A stretch of 64,000 bases of DNA from Lumbricus rubellus. Its lineage: Eukaryota > Annelida > Clitellata > Crassiclitellata > Lumbricidae. A model generated the notes under the pieces. It searched no databases. It was not told the DNA's origin and saw only the letters and a program-made list of their open reading frames with translations. Shown here piece by piece: positions 36,011 through 54,070 of the stretch. Where the stretch lies: the NCBI GenBank assembly GCA_945859605.1, contig OX243821.1, positions 20,564,713 through 20,628,712 on the forward strand, given 5' to 3'. Within the stretch, counting starts at the first letter, position 1. Each line of letters begins with the position of its first letter. Both the position numbers and the translations under genes were made by a program.

Positions 36011-36227
36011 ATGCATGCATGTCTGCATGTCGCGACACTAAATCATAGATTAGACAGATGTATGTCTGGCAGTCTGCATGCATGCCTACCCTCCTTTTCC
36101 GTACCCGTCCACCTAGCCTATATACCTGCCTTTTCCCGTACCCGCTCGCCTGCCCGCCTTGCTGCCTGCATGGCTCTGCATGCGAGTTGAGACGCTTCAC
36201 TCTCCGCGTATTATTATACAGATGATT

Positions 36228-36571
36228 ATAGTGTCGCCCTCCTCCTTTCTCCAGGCTTGGGACTGGCACTGCCAAGTACGAGTAGTGGCGGAGTTAATCC
36301 GTACACTATATCACTCCTCTGTTATATACCATGTCTTGTATGTTTGTATGTTTGTTTGTATGTGCACTTGTTATAGCACCCTTCAAGCTCTCTCTCCTAC
36401 TCAGAGGCGCTCCCGAATGCAGAGCGGACACTGCATTGGAGTTTCCCGCCGAAGCGTTGAGCAATTGCGAGTGAAGCACTTTCCAAAGATCCTTACGCGG
36501 CGAGGTGGATTCGAACCTCGAACCTTCTGGCTCCAAGGCAACGACGCCACCACTGCACCACCACGCCCCAC
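36228..36571. mobile_element. Recurrent GTCGCCCTCCTCC unit followed by family A SINE
   Basis: The unit at 36228-36300 (+) and the SINE at 36355-36571 (-) are the counterparts of 8588-8664 and 8715-8930. Confidence 0.75.
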
Positions 36572-36624
36572 ACTGTGTCTGCAGTCTATAATATCCAGAT
36601 GGTTCTGGACATTAGACTGCAGAC

Positions 36625-36659
<35 letters not shown>

Positions 36660-37328
36660 GAAACTTTGCAATAGTGCGGTCACGATCACGCCGAAACTGA
36701 CGCATCAATTGTTTTGAAAATTTACCAAAACCTTCCATTCCGATACCGCAAGGTCACGACATTTCTTTTCCCGACAAAAACCCAATCGTTTCCACAAAAA
36801 GTGAACTTTGCAATCCGTTCGCCCGCCATTTGCAATTTGAACGAAACGGCACGCTTCCAAAATTTCAGAATCGTCTTTACCCGAAACAAAGTGACTAAGC
36901 ATTAATGAGTGCGCGTCCCCTGACGTCATAAGCGACTCGATAAATAATTACGTTACGGCCTTCAAAAATTCTTGGGCTCTATCCGCTGTCAGTAAAGGAT
37001 GGTCTGAGGGACGAAACGAGCGGAGTCGGAGGTGGACGGAGCGGAGGGGAAGAGGGAGGGGGATGGGGAAAGGGAGGAGAAGGGGAGGGGGAGGGGAATG
37101 GGGAGGGGGAGTGGAGGGGAGGGGAGGGGATGGGAGGGGAGGGGAGGGGAGGGGAGGGGAGGGAGGGGAGGGGAGGGGAGGGGAGGAGAGGGGAGGCGGA
37201 GGGGAGGCGGAGGGGAGGTGGAGGGGAGGTGGAGGGGATAATAGAGAGGGAGGGGGAGGGGCGGGGGAGGGGAAGGGGGAGGGGAGGGGGTCTTTTCTGC
37301 CACAGCAACGCGTGGCTGGGTACAGCTA

Positions 37329-37329
<1 letters not shown>
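36625..37329 (+). mobile_element. Non-autonomous Helitron with polypurine core, only in copy 2
   Basis: The 3' end has a hairpin-like CCACAGCAACGCGTGG followed by CTGGGTACAG and CTAG, before T: the Helitron end rule. The 5' end is blurred by a TA run but continues ATAAATAAAAATGAAACTTT, as in the inverted copy at 38624-39311, whose 5' end is clean. The interior (37030-37295) is GGGGAGGG-type repeat. No Rep/helicase coding. Confidence 0.75.
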
Positions 37330-37334
<5 letters not shown>

Positions 37335-37364
<30 letters not shown>

Positions 37365-37411
37365 AGTTTTACACATGCTTATCGACTGACAAATACGCTT
37401 TAGCATATATA

Positions 37412-37448
<37 letters not shown>

Positions 37449-37485
37449 ATATATATATATATAATATGTATACGTACGTGTATAT

Positions 37486-37536
<51 letters not shown>

Positions 37537-37560
37537 CGAACGACTTAATATATATGCATG
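37335..37560. repeat. (TA)n microsatellites
   Basis: Several TA runs separated by short unique words. They correspond to shorter TA runs near 9030-9070 in block 1. Confidence 0.85.
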
Positions 37561-37869
37561 GACCTTTGCTAACAAAATTATTATAATCATTACTATTATC
37601 ACTTTTATCATTATTATCATCATTCTTTTTATTTCATCATTATTACTATTATCATCATTATTATTACTATTATCACTATTATACTTTTATTATATTCAAC
37701 AATTAACACCAGTATTATAACAGGAAGACTGAGGAAGTACACTTAACACAGGAAGCATGCATGCAGTAGCTATTGTTCTAAATGATTATAAAAGTGCCAA
37801 TAAATACAATTGCCTACAGACAATTGAATTGACTAAAATACAATTGACCTATAATATATATAAACCTTT

Positions 37870-38460
37870 AGACTATAATACGACGAAGAAAACGGAAGAT
37901 ACGACGAAGGATAGCTTTGGGAAAGACGGCAGCGAAGGGGCTGGAGAAAATATGGAAGGATAAACACGTGAGCCTAATGACGAAGACAAGAATTGTAAAG
38001 GCAATGATATTCCCAGTGGTGCTGTATGGATGTGAAACGTGGACAAAAACAAAGGCCTTAGAAAGGAAAATCGATGCTTGCGAAATGTGGATATGGAGGA
38101 AGGTATTAAGAACTTCGTGGATTGAAAAAAGAACAAATGAATCCGTATTACAAGAGATCGGACAGTCAAGAGGGAATATGTCATTGGGACAGAGAGCGGC
38201 AAGGCAGAAAATGGCATTCTTTGGACATGTGATGCGAGCAAAAGGCTTGGAAAAGGAGATGATGTTGGCCTGCGGAGAGGGAAAAAGAAGAGAGGACGCC
38301 CAAGAAGAAGGTGGATGGAAGAAATACACGAGAGAACAAAGATGAAACTGGAGGAATTGAGAGACGCGACGGAAGATCGTAACACATGGAGAAGGTTTAT
38401 CACAGCGGTCGCTAAGGTTCCAAGAATCGACGGCACAAGGTGACAAGGTGAGACTATAAT
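37870..38460 (+). mobile_element. RTE-like LINE 3' fragment with target duplication, only in copy 2
   Basis: A 571 bp insert (37880-38450) is flanked by the 10 bp duplication AGACTATAAT (37870-37879, 38451-38460); block 1 has the empty site near 11370. The frame 37917-38345 reads KAMIFPVVLYGCETWTKTKA, then FFGHVMRAKG, the region after the RT domain in RTE-type and related LINEs. A frameshift near 38290 moves the rest (RGRPRRRWMEEIHERT ...) to another frame. The 3' end is a short ACAAGGTG repeat. 5'-truncated and dead. Confidence 0.88.
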
Positions 38461-38588
38461 AGGCTGAAAATATTGATTAAAACATCAAAAAGTCGATTGT
38501 ATAAGTTCCATGAACTAAAATATAGGCGAGAGCATTTATTAGGTCACTGTTTAGTCCTTTATTTCCTGCTCATTGTAAATGTTGTTCA

Positions 38589-38623
<35 letters not shown>

Positions 38624-38624
<1 letters not shown>

Positions 38625-39308
38625 TAGCTGTACCCAGCCACGCGTTGCTGTGGCAGAAAAGACCCCCCTCCCCTCCCCCTTCCCCTCCCCCGCCCCTCCC
38701 CCTCCCTCTCTATTATCCCCTCCACCTCCCCTCCGCCTCCCCTCCGCCTCCCCCCTCCCCTCCCCTCTCCTCCCCTCCCCTCCCCTCCCCTCCCCTTCCC
38801 TCCCCTCCCCTCCCCTCCCCTCCCCTCCCTCCCCTCCCCTCTACTCCCCCTCCCCATTCCCCTCCCCTTCCCCTTCTCCTCCCTTTCCCCATCCCCCTCC
38901 CTCTTCCCCTCCGCTCCGTCCACCTCCGACTCCGCTCGTTTCGTCCCTCAGACCATCCTTTACTGACAGCGGATAGAGCCCAAGAATTTTTGAAGGCCGT
39001 AACGTAATTATTTATCGAGTCGCTTATGACGTCAGGGGACGCGCACTCATTAATGCTTAGTCACTTTGTTTCGGGTAAAGACGATTCTGAAATTTTGGAA
39101 GCGTGCCGTTTCGTTCAAATTGCAAATGGCGGGCGAACGGATTGCAAAGTTCACATTTGTGGAAACGATTGGGTTTTTGTCGGGAAAAGAAATGTCGTGA
39201 CCTTGCGGTATCGGAATGGAAGGTTTTGGTAAATTTTCAAAACAATTGATGCGTCAGTTTCGGCGTGATCGTGACCGCACTATTGCAAAGTTTCATTTTT
39301 ATTTATAT

Positions 39309-39311
<3 letters not shown>
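38624..39311 (-). mobile_element. Non-autonomous Helitron, inverted copy, only in copy 2
   Basis: Minus-strand 5' end TCTATATAAATAAAAATG at 39311 after A; 3' end CTAG at 38627-38624 before T. It matches 36625-37329 over its whole length in opposite orientation, including the GGGGAGGG core (CCCCTCCC on plus). Confidence 0.85.

Positions 39312-39317
<6 letters not shown>

Positions 39318-39352
<35 letters not shown>
39318..39352. repeat. (TA)n microsatellite
   Basis: A TA run next to the Helitron 5' end. A second lies at 39669-39706. Confidence 0.9.
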
Positions 39353-39358
<6 letters not shown>

Positions 39359-39675
39359 AGCATAATATAGTGTGTATATATATATACAATTAATAAAGCA
39401 TGAATTATATATGGTATACACCTCAATTTTAGTACTTTATTAATCTACAAATATATAAGTCCAAATTACAGAGTAACTGCAAGTGTAATGTTCCTTGTGT
39501 TCTAATTTTAAATTATGCTAATCATAAAGGCGGTTTTCAAATATTAAAAAAATAATCAAATTTCAACAAAATATTTTCAAATTTGTCAAATAATCTTTTT
39601 TCTTTCATTATTGCTCGTTCTTTGAAATCAAGCAACCATATTTATTTATAGGATGAATGTAAATGAGTCATATAT

Positions 39676-39707
<32 letters not shown>

Positions 39708-39904
39708 ATTTTTATATATATTTTTATATATATAATTCAGTCATACAAATCTCAACTAAAAGTAAGCTTATAAGTCTAAAACCAAATATAAGTGCATATG
39801 CAATCATATAGTGCACGAGCATCTGATAGGCATGGGTAATAATGTGGGGAAGGGGGAGGGGGGGGGGGCACAAACGGCCACTTTGGGCACATGTGCATGT
39901 TGAA

Positions 39905-40770
39905 CTTACAAAATGTTACTTATATTATAGGCCCAAGAATTTTATATAAAAATAACTATTACAAATTTCAATTTTTTACGTTGTAAAAAACTTTTTTCGT
40001 TTTTTCTCTCCCAAAAACCTGGTTTTTGTGTGTTTTTTCTATTTTTCTCGTGGTTTTTTCGGGTTTTTTTCTCGTCGTTCTTTCCGCTTTTTTGTTTTTA
40101 AGTAACGTTATTTATTTATTTACTGTCCATTATTATTTTTCTTAATTTCATTTTTCTTATATTCTTTACGTTTTCACCGTACTCTCAAGGATTCAGCTAT
40201 AACTAATGTCATAATGTACATTCTAATTGATCAAGTCATCATTTGAGAAGTACATTTAGTAGATCCCTACAAGAAATGAAATTTGTAAGAGCTATTTTGA
40301 TATAAAATTTTTAGGCCTGTAATGTAAGTAACATTTTGTAAGTACAAATGTACAATATATAATTTAGTGCACATCTACATGTGGTCTTTACTTCTGGTTA
40401 GATTTTAATTTCGTTATGTCCATCAGCATGAACTTAGGCCTATGCGGACTTATGTTTACAATTTAAATTTGAAGAGATTTCAATACCTTTAATTTTTCTC
40501 AATTTTTTTATTAAACCAAAGTTATTAGAAAAAAGGGACAATTAATGTTGGCGTATATACTAACAAAGTTGTTATTTGCAGATTTAGATAAAGTTGCACA
40601 AGCAAGGTTTTAAGCTTAAAATAAAGTTTCAGATGTAACAAAGGCAAATTATTTTCCGTTTTCGTTTTTTTGTCGTTCTTTTGGCGGTTTTTTGTCGATT
40701 TTTATTTTTTCCAATACAACGACGTTTTTCCCCGTTTTTTTAAAATTTTATTTTCATCGTTTTTTTACAT
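39905..40770. mobile_element. T-rich insertion with inverted repeats, only in copy 2
   Basis: Absent from the matching place in block 1 (near 12040). Positions 39906-39934 and 40316-40344 are near-perfect inverted repeats (ACTTACAAAATGTTACTTA type). The ends contain TTTTTTCG-rich sequence. No coding frame. The element type is unknown. Confidence 0.5.
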
Positions 40771-40922
40771 ATATGATACTTTTAAATCTGATTACTTTTT
40801 GTATGCACAGCGCAGTCGAAATTTCTGGCGGGTAATTTTACGTATATCTATAGGGTCTATGCATAATTATGTAATCAAGAATTGTCGTGTCTAATTTTTG
40901 TGGGGGGAATGCTACATATATA

Positions 40923-42090
40923 TCTATATCTATAAGAAAGGATGTATATTTCTTTGTCCAGAATGCACGCCCACAGTTTCGCAGCTATTGATCTGAAACT
41001 TTGCATCTAGACAGAGGTCCATCAAACTTAGCAAGTGCAGGGGTTGGCGAATTTCTAACACCATGGGCGCCAGGGTGGGGTGTTTTTTTTAAGGGGGGGG
41101 TGGAATTTTTTTCAGCTATTGATGTGAAACTTTGCATTTACACAGAGGACCGTCAGGTACACCCAGAAAACGAGTTGGCGAAACTCAACCACCAGAGAGA
41201 GAATGGTGGGGGGCCCAAAACTCCATTTTCCCTATTTGTATACCATCGCCATAGTTTCACAGCTATTCACCTGAAACGTTGCAGCTAGATAGGGTGCCAC
41301 CGGTACCACCTCGCCCCCAACCAACACACACCTCGCCCCGCAGGGGCCGGGTGGCGCAGGGCGTTGTTTAGGGGATTTTTTTTAGGGGGGGCGAAAAAAA
41401 AATTCAGTTATTGATGTCAAATTTTGCATTTAGACAGAGGAACGTCAGGTCCACTCAGTGGAGGAGTTGACGAATCTCTACCACCAGGGGGAAAAGGGGG
41501 GAAAATCCATTTTCTATATTTATACCATCGCCATAGTTTCACAGCTATTCACCTGAAAATTTGCAGCTAGATAGGGTGCCACCAGGACCACCTCGCCCTC
41601 AAACAACACACACCACGCCCCGTAGGGGCCGGGTGGGGCAGGGCGGGGCAGGGCGTTGTTTGGGAGGGTGGCAAAATTGGGGGGGGGGCATTTTTTTGCA
41701 GTTTTCCAGATTTTGATTTGAAACTGCATTTAGACAGAGGACCGTCAGGTCCAGCCAGTGGAGGGGGATGGTGAATCCCTCCCACCACGGGTCCACGGTG
41801 GGGTGCGAAAACACAAACTTTTGCTATTTCCTTTCCATCGCCATAGTTTCACAGCTATTCACCTGAAAAGTTGCAGCTAGATATATGGTGCCACCGGGTC
41901 CAACTCGCCCCAAACCAACACACACCTCGCCCCGCATGGGCCTGGTGGGGGAAGGGTGCTGTATGGGGTGGGCAAAATTTTGAGGGCGACTTTTTTGCAG
42001 TTTTGCAGCTATTGATATGTTTGTGGTGGGGTTGTGGCCGTGGCGTGTTGAATCCTAATTTTCCCGGGCAACGCCGGGTACCCCAGCTAG
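40923..42090 (+). mobile_element. Helitron-like element with internal ~280 bp tandem repeats, only in copy 2
   Basis: Starts TCTATATCTATAAGAAAGG after A. It ends with a stem-loop (CCCGG at 42063-42067 with CCGGG at 42074-42078), TACCCCAG and CTAG at 42087-42090 before T. Inside, a unit beginning CGCCATAGTTTCACAGCTAT recurs near 41248, 41528 and 41834 (first version near 40970). No protein coding. Block 1 has an uninterrupted site near 12190. Confidence 0.85.
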
Positions 42091-42439
42091 TATATATATA
42101 TATAATACATGTAATTGAAGTAAACAACAGCTCTGTATTTTTGGGGGTGGGAAATGTCATTTCTGGGAAGGTAACTTTCCTGCCCCCTCCCCCCGGAGAC
42201 AACTCGGCAGGCTCGATTATAGACACTGCATGGTCAATGAGTTGGTTACTGCTTTCTTTGAACAAACGAACTGTTTATTAAAGACAATAATCTTTGCCGC
42301 CGTCTCAGATTTTTCCGATCAGCATTTAACTCGTATGCAAAATAATTTAATATTGATCACTTAATTTTCCACTTATAAGTTTAAACGTTATCATTGTTCA
42401 CCATGTTGCTCACTTCGGAAATGGCCGCTTGACATCATC

Positions 42440-42890
42440 AAATAAGAAAATTGATAGAAAATTAATCGAAAATTGATAGAAAATTAATTGAAAATTAATT
42501 GAAAAATAATCGAGAATGAATTGAAATAAATCGAGAATCAATAGAAAATTAGTCTAAAATAAATATGTAATTAATCTAGAATTAATCGAAATAAATCGAG
42601 AATTAATGGAAAATTAGTCTAAAATAAATATAAAATTAATCGATAATTAATCTAAAATTATTCTATAGAAAGAATATAAAATTAATCGAGAAATATAATC
42701 GAACAAGCCATGCAGAAGTTAACCGATTACAATTTTTGATAACTACTCGATCAATTAATCGATAAAAATCAGCGCAATATATAATTTATATACAATGTAT
42801 TATATACATTTTTATTATATACATTTTTATTATATACATTTTTATTATATACATTAATATTATATACATTTTTATTATATACATGTACAT
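42440..42890. repeat. AATTAATCGA repeats and (TTTTTATTATATACA)n
   Basis: Counterpart of 13515-13780. It is followed by five units of ATTATATACATTTTT near 42800-42880 that are unique to copy 2. Confidence 0.8.
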
Positions 42891-43124
42891 ATAACCAGAA
42901 TGGTTTAGGTTTTAATTTTTGCAACATTCATGTACGCCACCTGTGAACGAAAAGTCACACCACAGCTCTTTTAAATAGGCCAATTATTATAGCAACATGC
43001 AAAATAATGAAAATAATAATGATGATAATGATGATGTTGATGATGATCGTAATAGTAAAAATAGTAATAATAACAGCTCATAGCATAATTTTTTAATCCC
43101 GAGGGATCTAAGATACCTTGGGTA

Positions 43125-43248
43125 AAAAATAATAATAATATAAAATAATAATAATAATAATTTAAAAAAATAATAATAATAATAATAATAATACTACTAC
43201 TAATAATAATAATAATAAAATAATAATAATAATTTTTTTTAAATAATA

Positions 43249-43318
<70 letters not shown>

Positions 43319-43378
43319 GTCCATAAGTCCCTGGGGGAATGAAGTACCTCAGGGCAAAAAAAAAAAAAAAAAAAAAAA

Positions 43379-43436
<58 letters not shown>

Positions 43437-43440
43437 TGTT
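43125..43440. repeat. (TAA)n tracts with a retroelement 3' tail
   Basis: Several TAA runs. Between them, AGTCCCTGGGGGAATGAAGT, ACCTCAGGGC and a run of A mark the 3' end of the LINE family seen at 14189-14480. A second such tail is near 43561-43600. The long poly-Tyr/Leu/Ile frames are repeat translations. Confidence 0.85.
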
Positions 43441-44379
43441 ATTATTATGAACCAGCGATTCAATGCGGTTGCATTCCGCGGCGCCTTTCCAGCGCATGCA
43501 GAATCTCAACGACGATTACGTGCCGTTCCATATATTTCTATTCTGTTCTTAATTAATATTTAAGTCCCTGAGGGATCCTAAATACCTCGGGGCAAAAAAG
43601 TAAAAAAAATTTAAAATAATAATAATAATAACAACAACAACAACATTAATAATCTTCATAATTATACCATGTAAGGATGTTAACACGTTATTACAATCGG
43701 CGAATTTAGCTGTCGACAGCCAAGCAAGCCGCCATCAAGTCGTATACAACTGCCCAAAAATTACCAACGCCATCTACCGAATGGAAGGTTGAGTAGACAA
43801 TTCAAACGGTATGGGGGAACGACCCCATGCACATCCGTGTGTTCTCAGAGTGTTTATACCATTACCCTAAAGACTAAAGTACCCCTCACCACCCCAATGT
43901 GAACGCAGTGCCATGAATAAGGTAATACAGGGCTAGAATTGCAGGGAGTTGGGGTATCAATAATCAAACCCCCCACTTGGTTTTTTCTCAGAACACCAAC
44001 TACACATAAATAAAATATATAATTTATGTTAAATACTTGGCTTTGTGATGATTTCATGCAGTTGTGATCCTAATTATATTAACAGTGTGTATACGTGGTC
44101 CTCTGCTATATATTTCCGTGAATCACTTCATAATCAACCTATATATAAGATGTGTAATGGTCATGAGTCGTTGTCTCATTGTCAATTTCTTGATGCTCCA
44201 TATATTTACTGATGACAGTGATGAATGAACTAATCCTTTCTTCCTCTTCCTCTGCCACCCTTCCTCCATCAATTCCTCCACCCCTTGGCTTTTCTTCTTC
44301 TTCCTTGAAGGGTTAAACGAGACATCGCAACCTCTTCTGGTATGCCCAGCAACACAACCCCTCACCTCTACCCCCCCCC

Positions 44380-44678
44380 TATTAAACATAACTAACGATC
44401 CTGTATCATCATTCGCTTGTTCTGCAGATGGTCCACAACCACTACCGTCACCACCTCCATCTCCTCCACTTCATATTGTTCTCCCTTTTCTTCTTCTCCA
44501 TCCTCTCCCTCCCCCTCTTCCTCTCCTTTTTCGTCCAATTCTTCTCCGAAGGGTTAAACGATACACTGGCATAACTCATCCCAGACTCCCCTAAAATATA
44601 ACTGACGATCCCTATAGCGATCATCGTTCTTTTCTCCTGCCATGCCGCAGGTGGTGGGTTGCCCTCTACGACCACCAT

Positions 44679-44737
<59 letters not shown>

Positions 44738-44849
44738 CAAATATATGCATATACACACATATATACACACATATATATATATATACATACACACATATAT
44801 ACACATATACATATAATTTATCATCGTTCGTGTTTCATCCCTGTCACAG
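44380..44849 (+). other. Three splice-acceptor-like modules upstream of Irx copy 2
   Basis: CTAACGATCCTGTATCATCATTCG...CTGCAG near 44390-44430; CTGACGATCCC...TGCCGCAGGTGGTGGG near 44600-44660; and TTATCATCGTTCG...GTCACAGGTGGTGTGG near 44818-44855. The third is the acceptor of the first recognised exon. A TA/CA microsatellite (44690-44812) separates the last two. Copy 1 has two modules. Confidence 0.55.
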
Positions 44850-44916
44850 GTGGTGTGGCGCCCCCTACGACCACCGCCACCGACACCACAACCAACAGCA
44901 TCCATCTTCACGGCCG

Positions 44917-49814
<4,898 letters not shown>

Positions 49815-50275
49815 CGATTTATTTGCTAATTATTCGTTAATTAATCGTTAATTAATCGTCAATTATTCGTTAAATATTCGTTAACTATTCGTTAATTATT
49901 ATTCTTTATGAAATATTCCGTTTCTTTTTTGAAAGACCACTCATATTATACTATGTCATGCACAGACTCACAATTTTATGTCTGAAGACCTTTTTTAGTA
50001 CTACATTTTATGTGTGTATGAAGGGGGGGAGGATGTTCCAACTATAGCGTGTTTCTGGGTGAATAGCACGTATATTCATGTGGAGATTTCTCCTGGGGAG
50101 GGGGAAATGTCATTCCTCGGGTAACTTCAGTACCAGTGATGTCTATAGACTAAACACTGCATGTCATTAGGCTATATAGTGCGATGGATAAATAGTTTGT
50201 GCATAGAGGAATGTCCCTGCATACATTAACTGTCTTACATAAGGGAGGCGCTCTTAAAGACATTCATAGACATAT

Positions 50276-50319
<44 letters not shown>

Positions 50320-50331
50320 ATATATATAAAT

Positions 50332-50621
50332 CAGGGGCGGATACAGAAATTTAGGAAGATTGCCAAAAAAATTCGTGGGTTAAAAAAGTTATCTTTGGTT
50401 TTCGCCTTTTTTGTCTTTGTTCCAAAAAATAAAATAAAAACCTTGGAACTTCGGTTATTTGAAAAGAGACGACTTTTTTAGTCAAACCCTGCTTTTCCTC
50501 TCTTTCACCTTTTCCGCTGCATTGAAAGTCTGTAATCCCATGAGGTGGGTGTCACGTGCTGTGCAAATCTCTCAATTGAGGGGAGGCTATGACCGGATTG
50601 GCCCAACTGGATCCACCCCTG
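50332..50621. mobile_element. hAT-like MITE, 290 bp
   Basis: Ends CAGGGGCGGATACA and TGGATCCACCCCTG. Flanks ATATAAAT and ATATAATT match in 7 of 8 bases. It is the complete version of the element cut by the gap in block 1. Confidence 0.7.
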
Positions 50622-50804
50622 ATATAATTAGATATACAGCATCATCCTTTTCTCTTGTCAAGTTCCAATTCTTTTTAATTTGTAAATTATATAATTAAAC
50701 TTTCTCTGTTGTTCTATCATATTATATATTTGTCTCAAAGATCATTAAAGTCAGAATTTTTCCATTCATACTTTAGTTCTTGTTTTGATTTTCAAGGTAT
50801 GGGT

Positions 50805-51475
<671 letters not shown>

Positions 51476-51529
51476 TCTGTCTGATTGTATGTGCCATGTA
51501 GATATGTAAAACTATGTATGCAATACATG

Positions 51530-51630
51530 CATTCATTCATTCATTCATTCAGAAAACTTATATAGCGCCCCTTCAAGAAGCCTACTCAGAGGCGCTCCAA
51601 GCCCCCCAGCCACGGCTAAAAAGATAGGTC
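51530..51630 (-). mobile_element. LINE 3' end
   Basis: Minus-strand GGAGCGCCTCTGAGTAGG, then TTGAAGGGGCGCTATATAAG and a GAATGAATG tail: the 3' terminus of the LINE at 4735-5137, severely truncated. Confidence 0.7.
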
Positions 51631-52438
51631 TTAAGCAACTGGAAACTTGCGTGCATACAAGTATGTATCCAACCCCCAACACCAATAACCTACAGACTGG
51701 CGTCCTTGTCTTAATATATACATAGCCTACACGATACACCACAAAACAATCCCAACGTCAATCCCGCACATCCAGCAGCGTCCCAATCCCCACAGCCACA
51801 TAACAACCCATCACGCGACACATAGAGTATACAACATCCACAAGAGCCACCGCCACGCGGCCATCTACCGACCGCCAGCATTAAACTCAACAATACACAC
51901 ACCTATAGCTAGCGCCACGCCGTGTATACATACGAACGTGGCATTCCTTTGGCGCTCTCTCTCCATCAATTATATGGAGCCCGAATCGTGGACAAAAGGC
52001 TGGCTGGTCGCGCGAATTAACCGTTCAATGCTTGTGACGTGCCAATATCCGGTTTGCGGATCGCCAGGGTGATGTATTGGAGGCTGGGAGAATGGAGGAT
52101 TGGGGGGGGGTGGGTGGACGAGGGGTAGGAAGGGGCAATCTGGAGGCGAAGGAGGAGGAGCGAGATACGTCAACTTACAAATTACCCCATGTTGGGTTAA
52201 GAGAGCTGAATGCGCGCCGACTTAAGTGATATTACTCCCGACATGCAACGGAATTACTTCCGCTGCCCGTCGAAAGAAAAAACCCTCAATGGCAATATAT
52301 ATATACGCATTAATATAAATATATATATGCATATATATATATATATGTAATGGTATATGTATATATGAATATATACGGGACATACCTCCACACACATGTA
52401 TATGTATCTATGCATATGTATGTTACGTTATAATGTGT

Positions 52439-52440
<2 letters not shown>
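51631..52440. other. No gene recognised
   Basis: Mixed-composition DNA, with AT-rich TATATA words from 52300. I see no convincing exon or repeat. Confidence 0.5.

Positions 52441-52451
<11 letters not shown>

Positions 52452-52520
<69 letters not shown>
52452..52520. repeat. (TG)n microsatellite
   Basis: About 34 TG units. The following DNA to 53260 holds no gene that I can support. Confidence 0.95.
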
Positions 52521-52525
<5 letters not shown>

Positions 52526-53264
52526 GAGTGTGTATTATGTGCCCCTCCCCCTTGTTTTATGTATCCTTTCTCATCCTCGTACTCTTTCCCGCTCTTTATC
52601 TTCTTCCTCAACCTTTGTCTCCGACTTGACCGTTAACTCCATGGCAAGGCGGCGATCACTTTAAGTGGTGGTCACTGCGTGGTCAGTTATATATATAGGT
52701 GATCACATGACACGTGGTATACAACTGACCACTGAATGAGTCTGCATGGCGACTGAATGCTTTCATTGAATACTAAATGACCAAGATCTGCCTTGCTAAA
52801 TGACTACAGCCCTTAACCCTTCCCCCCAATCCCCGACCTCTCGCACGGCGCTAAACACCGCCCCCCCCCCATACAAATATAAACTGGGTGTAGACTGTAC
52901 ATACAGTCCAAGAAAAGACTATTATAAGTTAAAATGACAAAGCACTTCCCACAAAATGAACAGGGCATTTTTAACGTGCATGCAGTTGTACACAAAATGT
53001 GCAGTTCTAAATGGATTTCTGCAGTTGTAGAAGCACTTATGTACAGTTAAAACTAGCAAAGCAGGCCATTAATACTCCGATTGGAACTTTGGAAATAATT
53101 TACCATGGGGGATGGAAAAGGAAATATGGGATTGCGAAGTTCTAAAATTCCTTGAAAACAGCCCTGCTGCAACTCCCCAAAACCTTTTTTTCTCTTGGGG
53201 TATACTCGCACTGGATTCGCCACTGCATGGTGTGAGCGGCCACATAATATATAAATTTCAACAA

Positions 53265-53380
53265 CACACAAACAAACACGTACACATAAACACACACACA
53301 CACAAACACGTACACATAAACACACACACACACATAAACACGTACACACAAACACATACTCACACACACAAACACACACA

Positions 53381-53474
<94 letters not shown>

Positions 53475-53485
53475 CACAAACACAT
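53265..53485. repeat. (ACACATAAAC)n and (CT)n microsatellites
   Basis: AAACACGTACACATAAACAC-type repeats, then a CT run at 53381-53456. Confidence 0.95.
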
Positions 53486-54025
53486 CCAAGGGATTCGATT
53501 TCCTTTTCTCAATTTGACGCCTCAGATCTTATCTCACGAGTTATAACGCGCTACATAAATCACCGCAATTCATATAGCGCCAGGCGTTGAATCTGGGCGC
53601 CACCATGCGGACGACAGAGCACGACCTGCGGCCAGCAGATGTCGCCAGTGTCGACTGGTTTCGAACGCTAGGTGTCACCCCAGTCAACGGCCAATCGCTT
53701 TTCTCATTTCCATTGCGACCCCGGGGTCATATCAAATATCGATATATCAGATTTATTTCATGATATTATCTTGCAATCAGAAATAATATTGCGCTACAAG
53801 AAGTCGGAAGAAAGGAAAACTGGAATGAGAAATATTGATTAAATAGGTGTCAGTAAACAAACTTATTTATTTGTTCCATTTTATTTATATCTATTCAGCA
53901 ATAATTTATCTATCATTCTATTATTCTGTATAGATCAATCCATATTAATCCATACATAGGCCCACATAAATATTTGCAAGAAAAAAATAACATGTTTTAT
54001 TCAATACCGCGTAACAAGATTTAAA

Positions 54026-54070
<45 letters not shown>

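Noticed and set aside
36705..36929. 74-codon frame repeated at 39026-39232
   Set aside because: It lies within the two Helitron copies, differs by frameshift between them and matches no Helitron protein.
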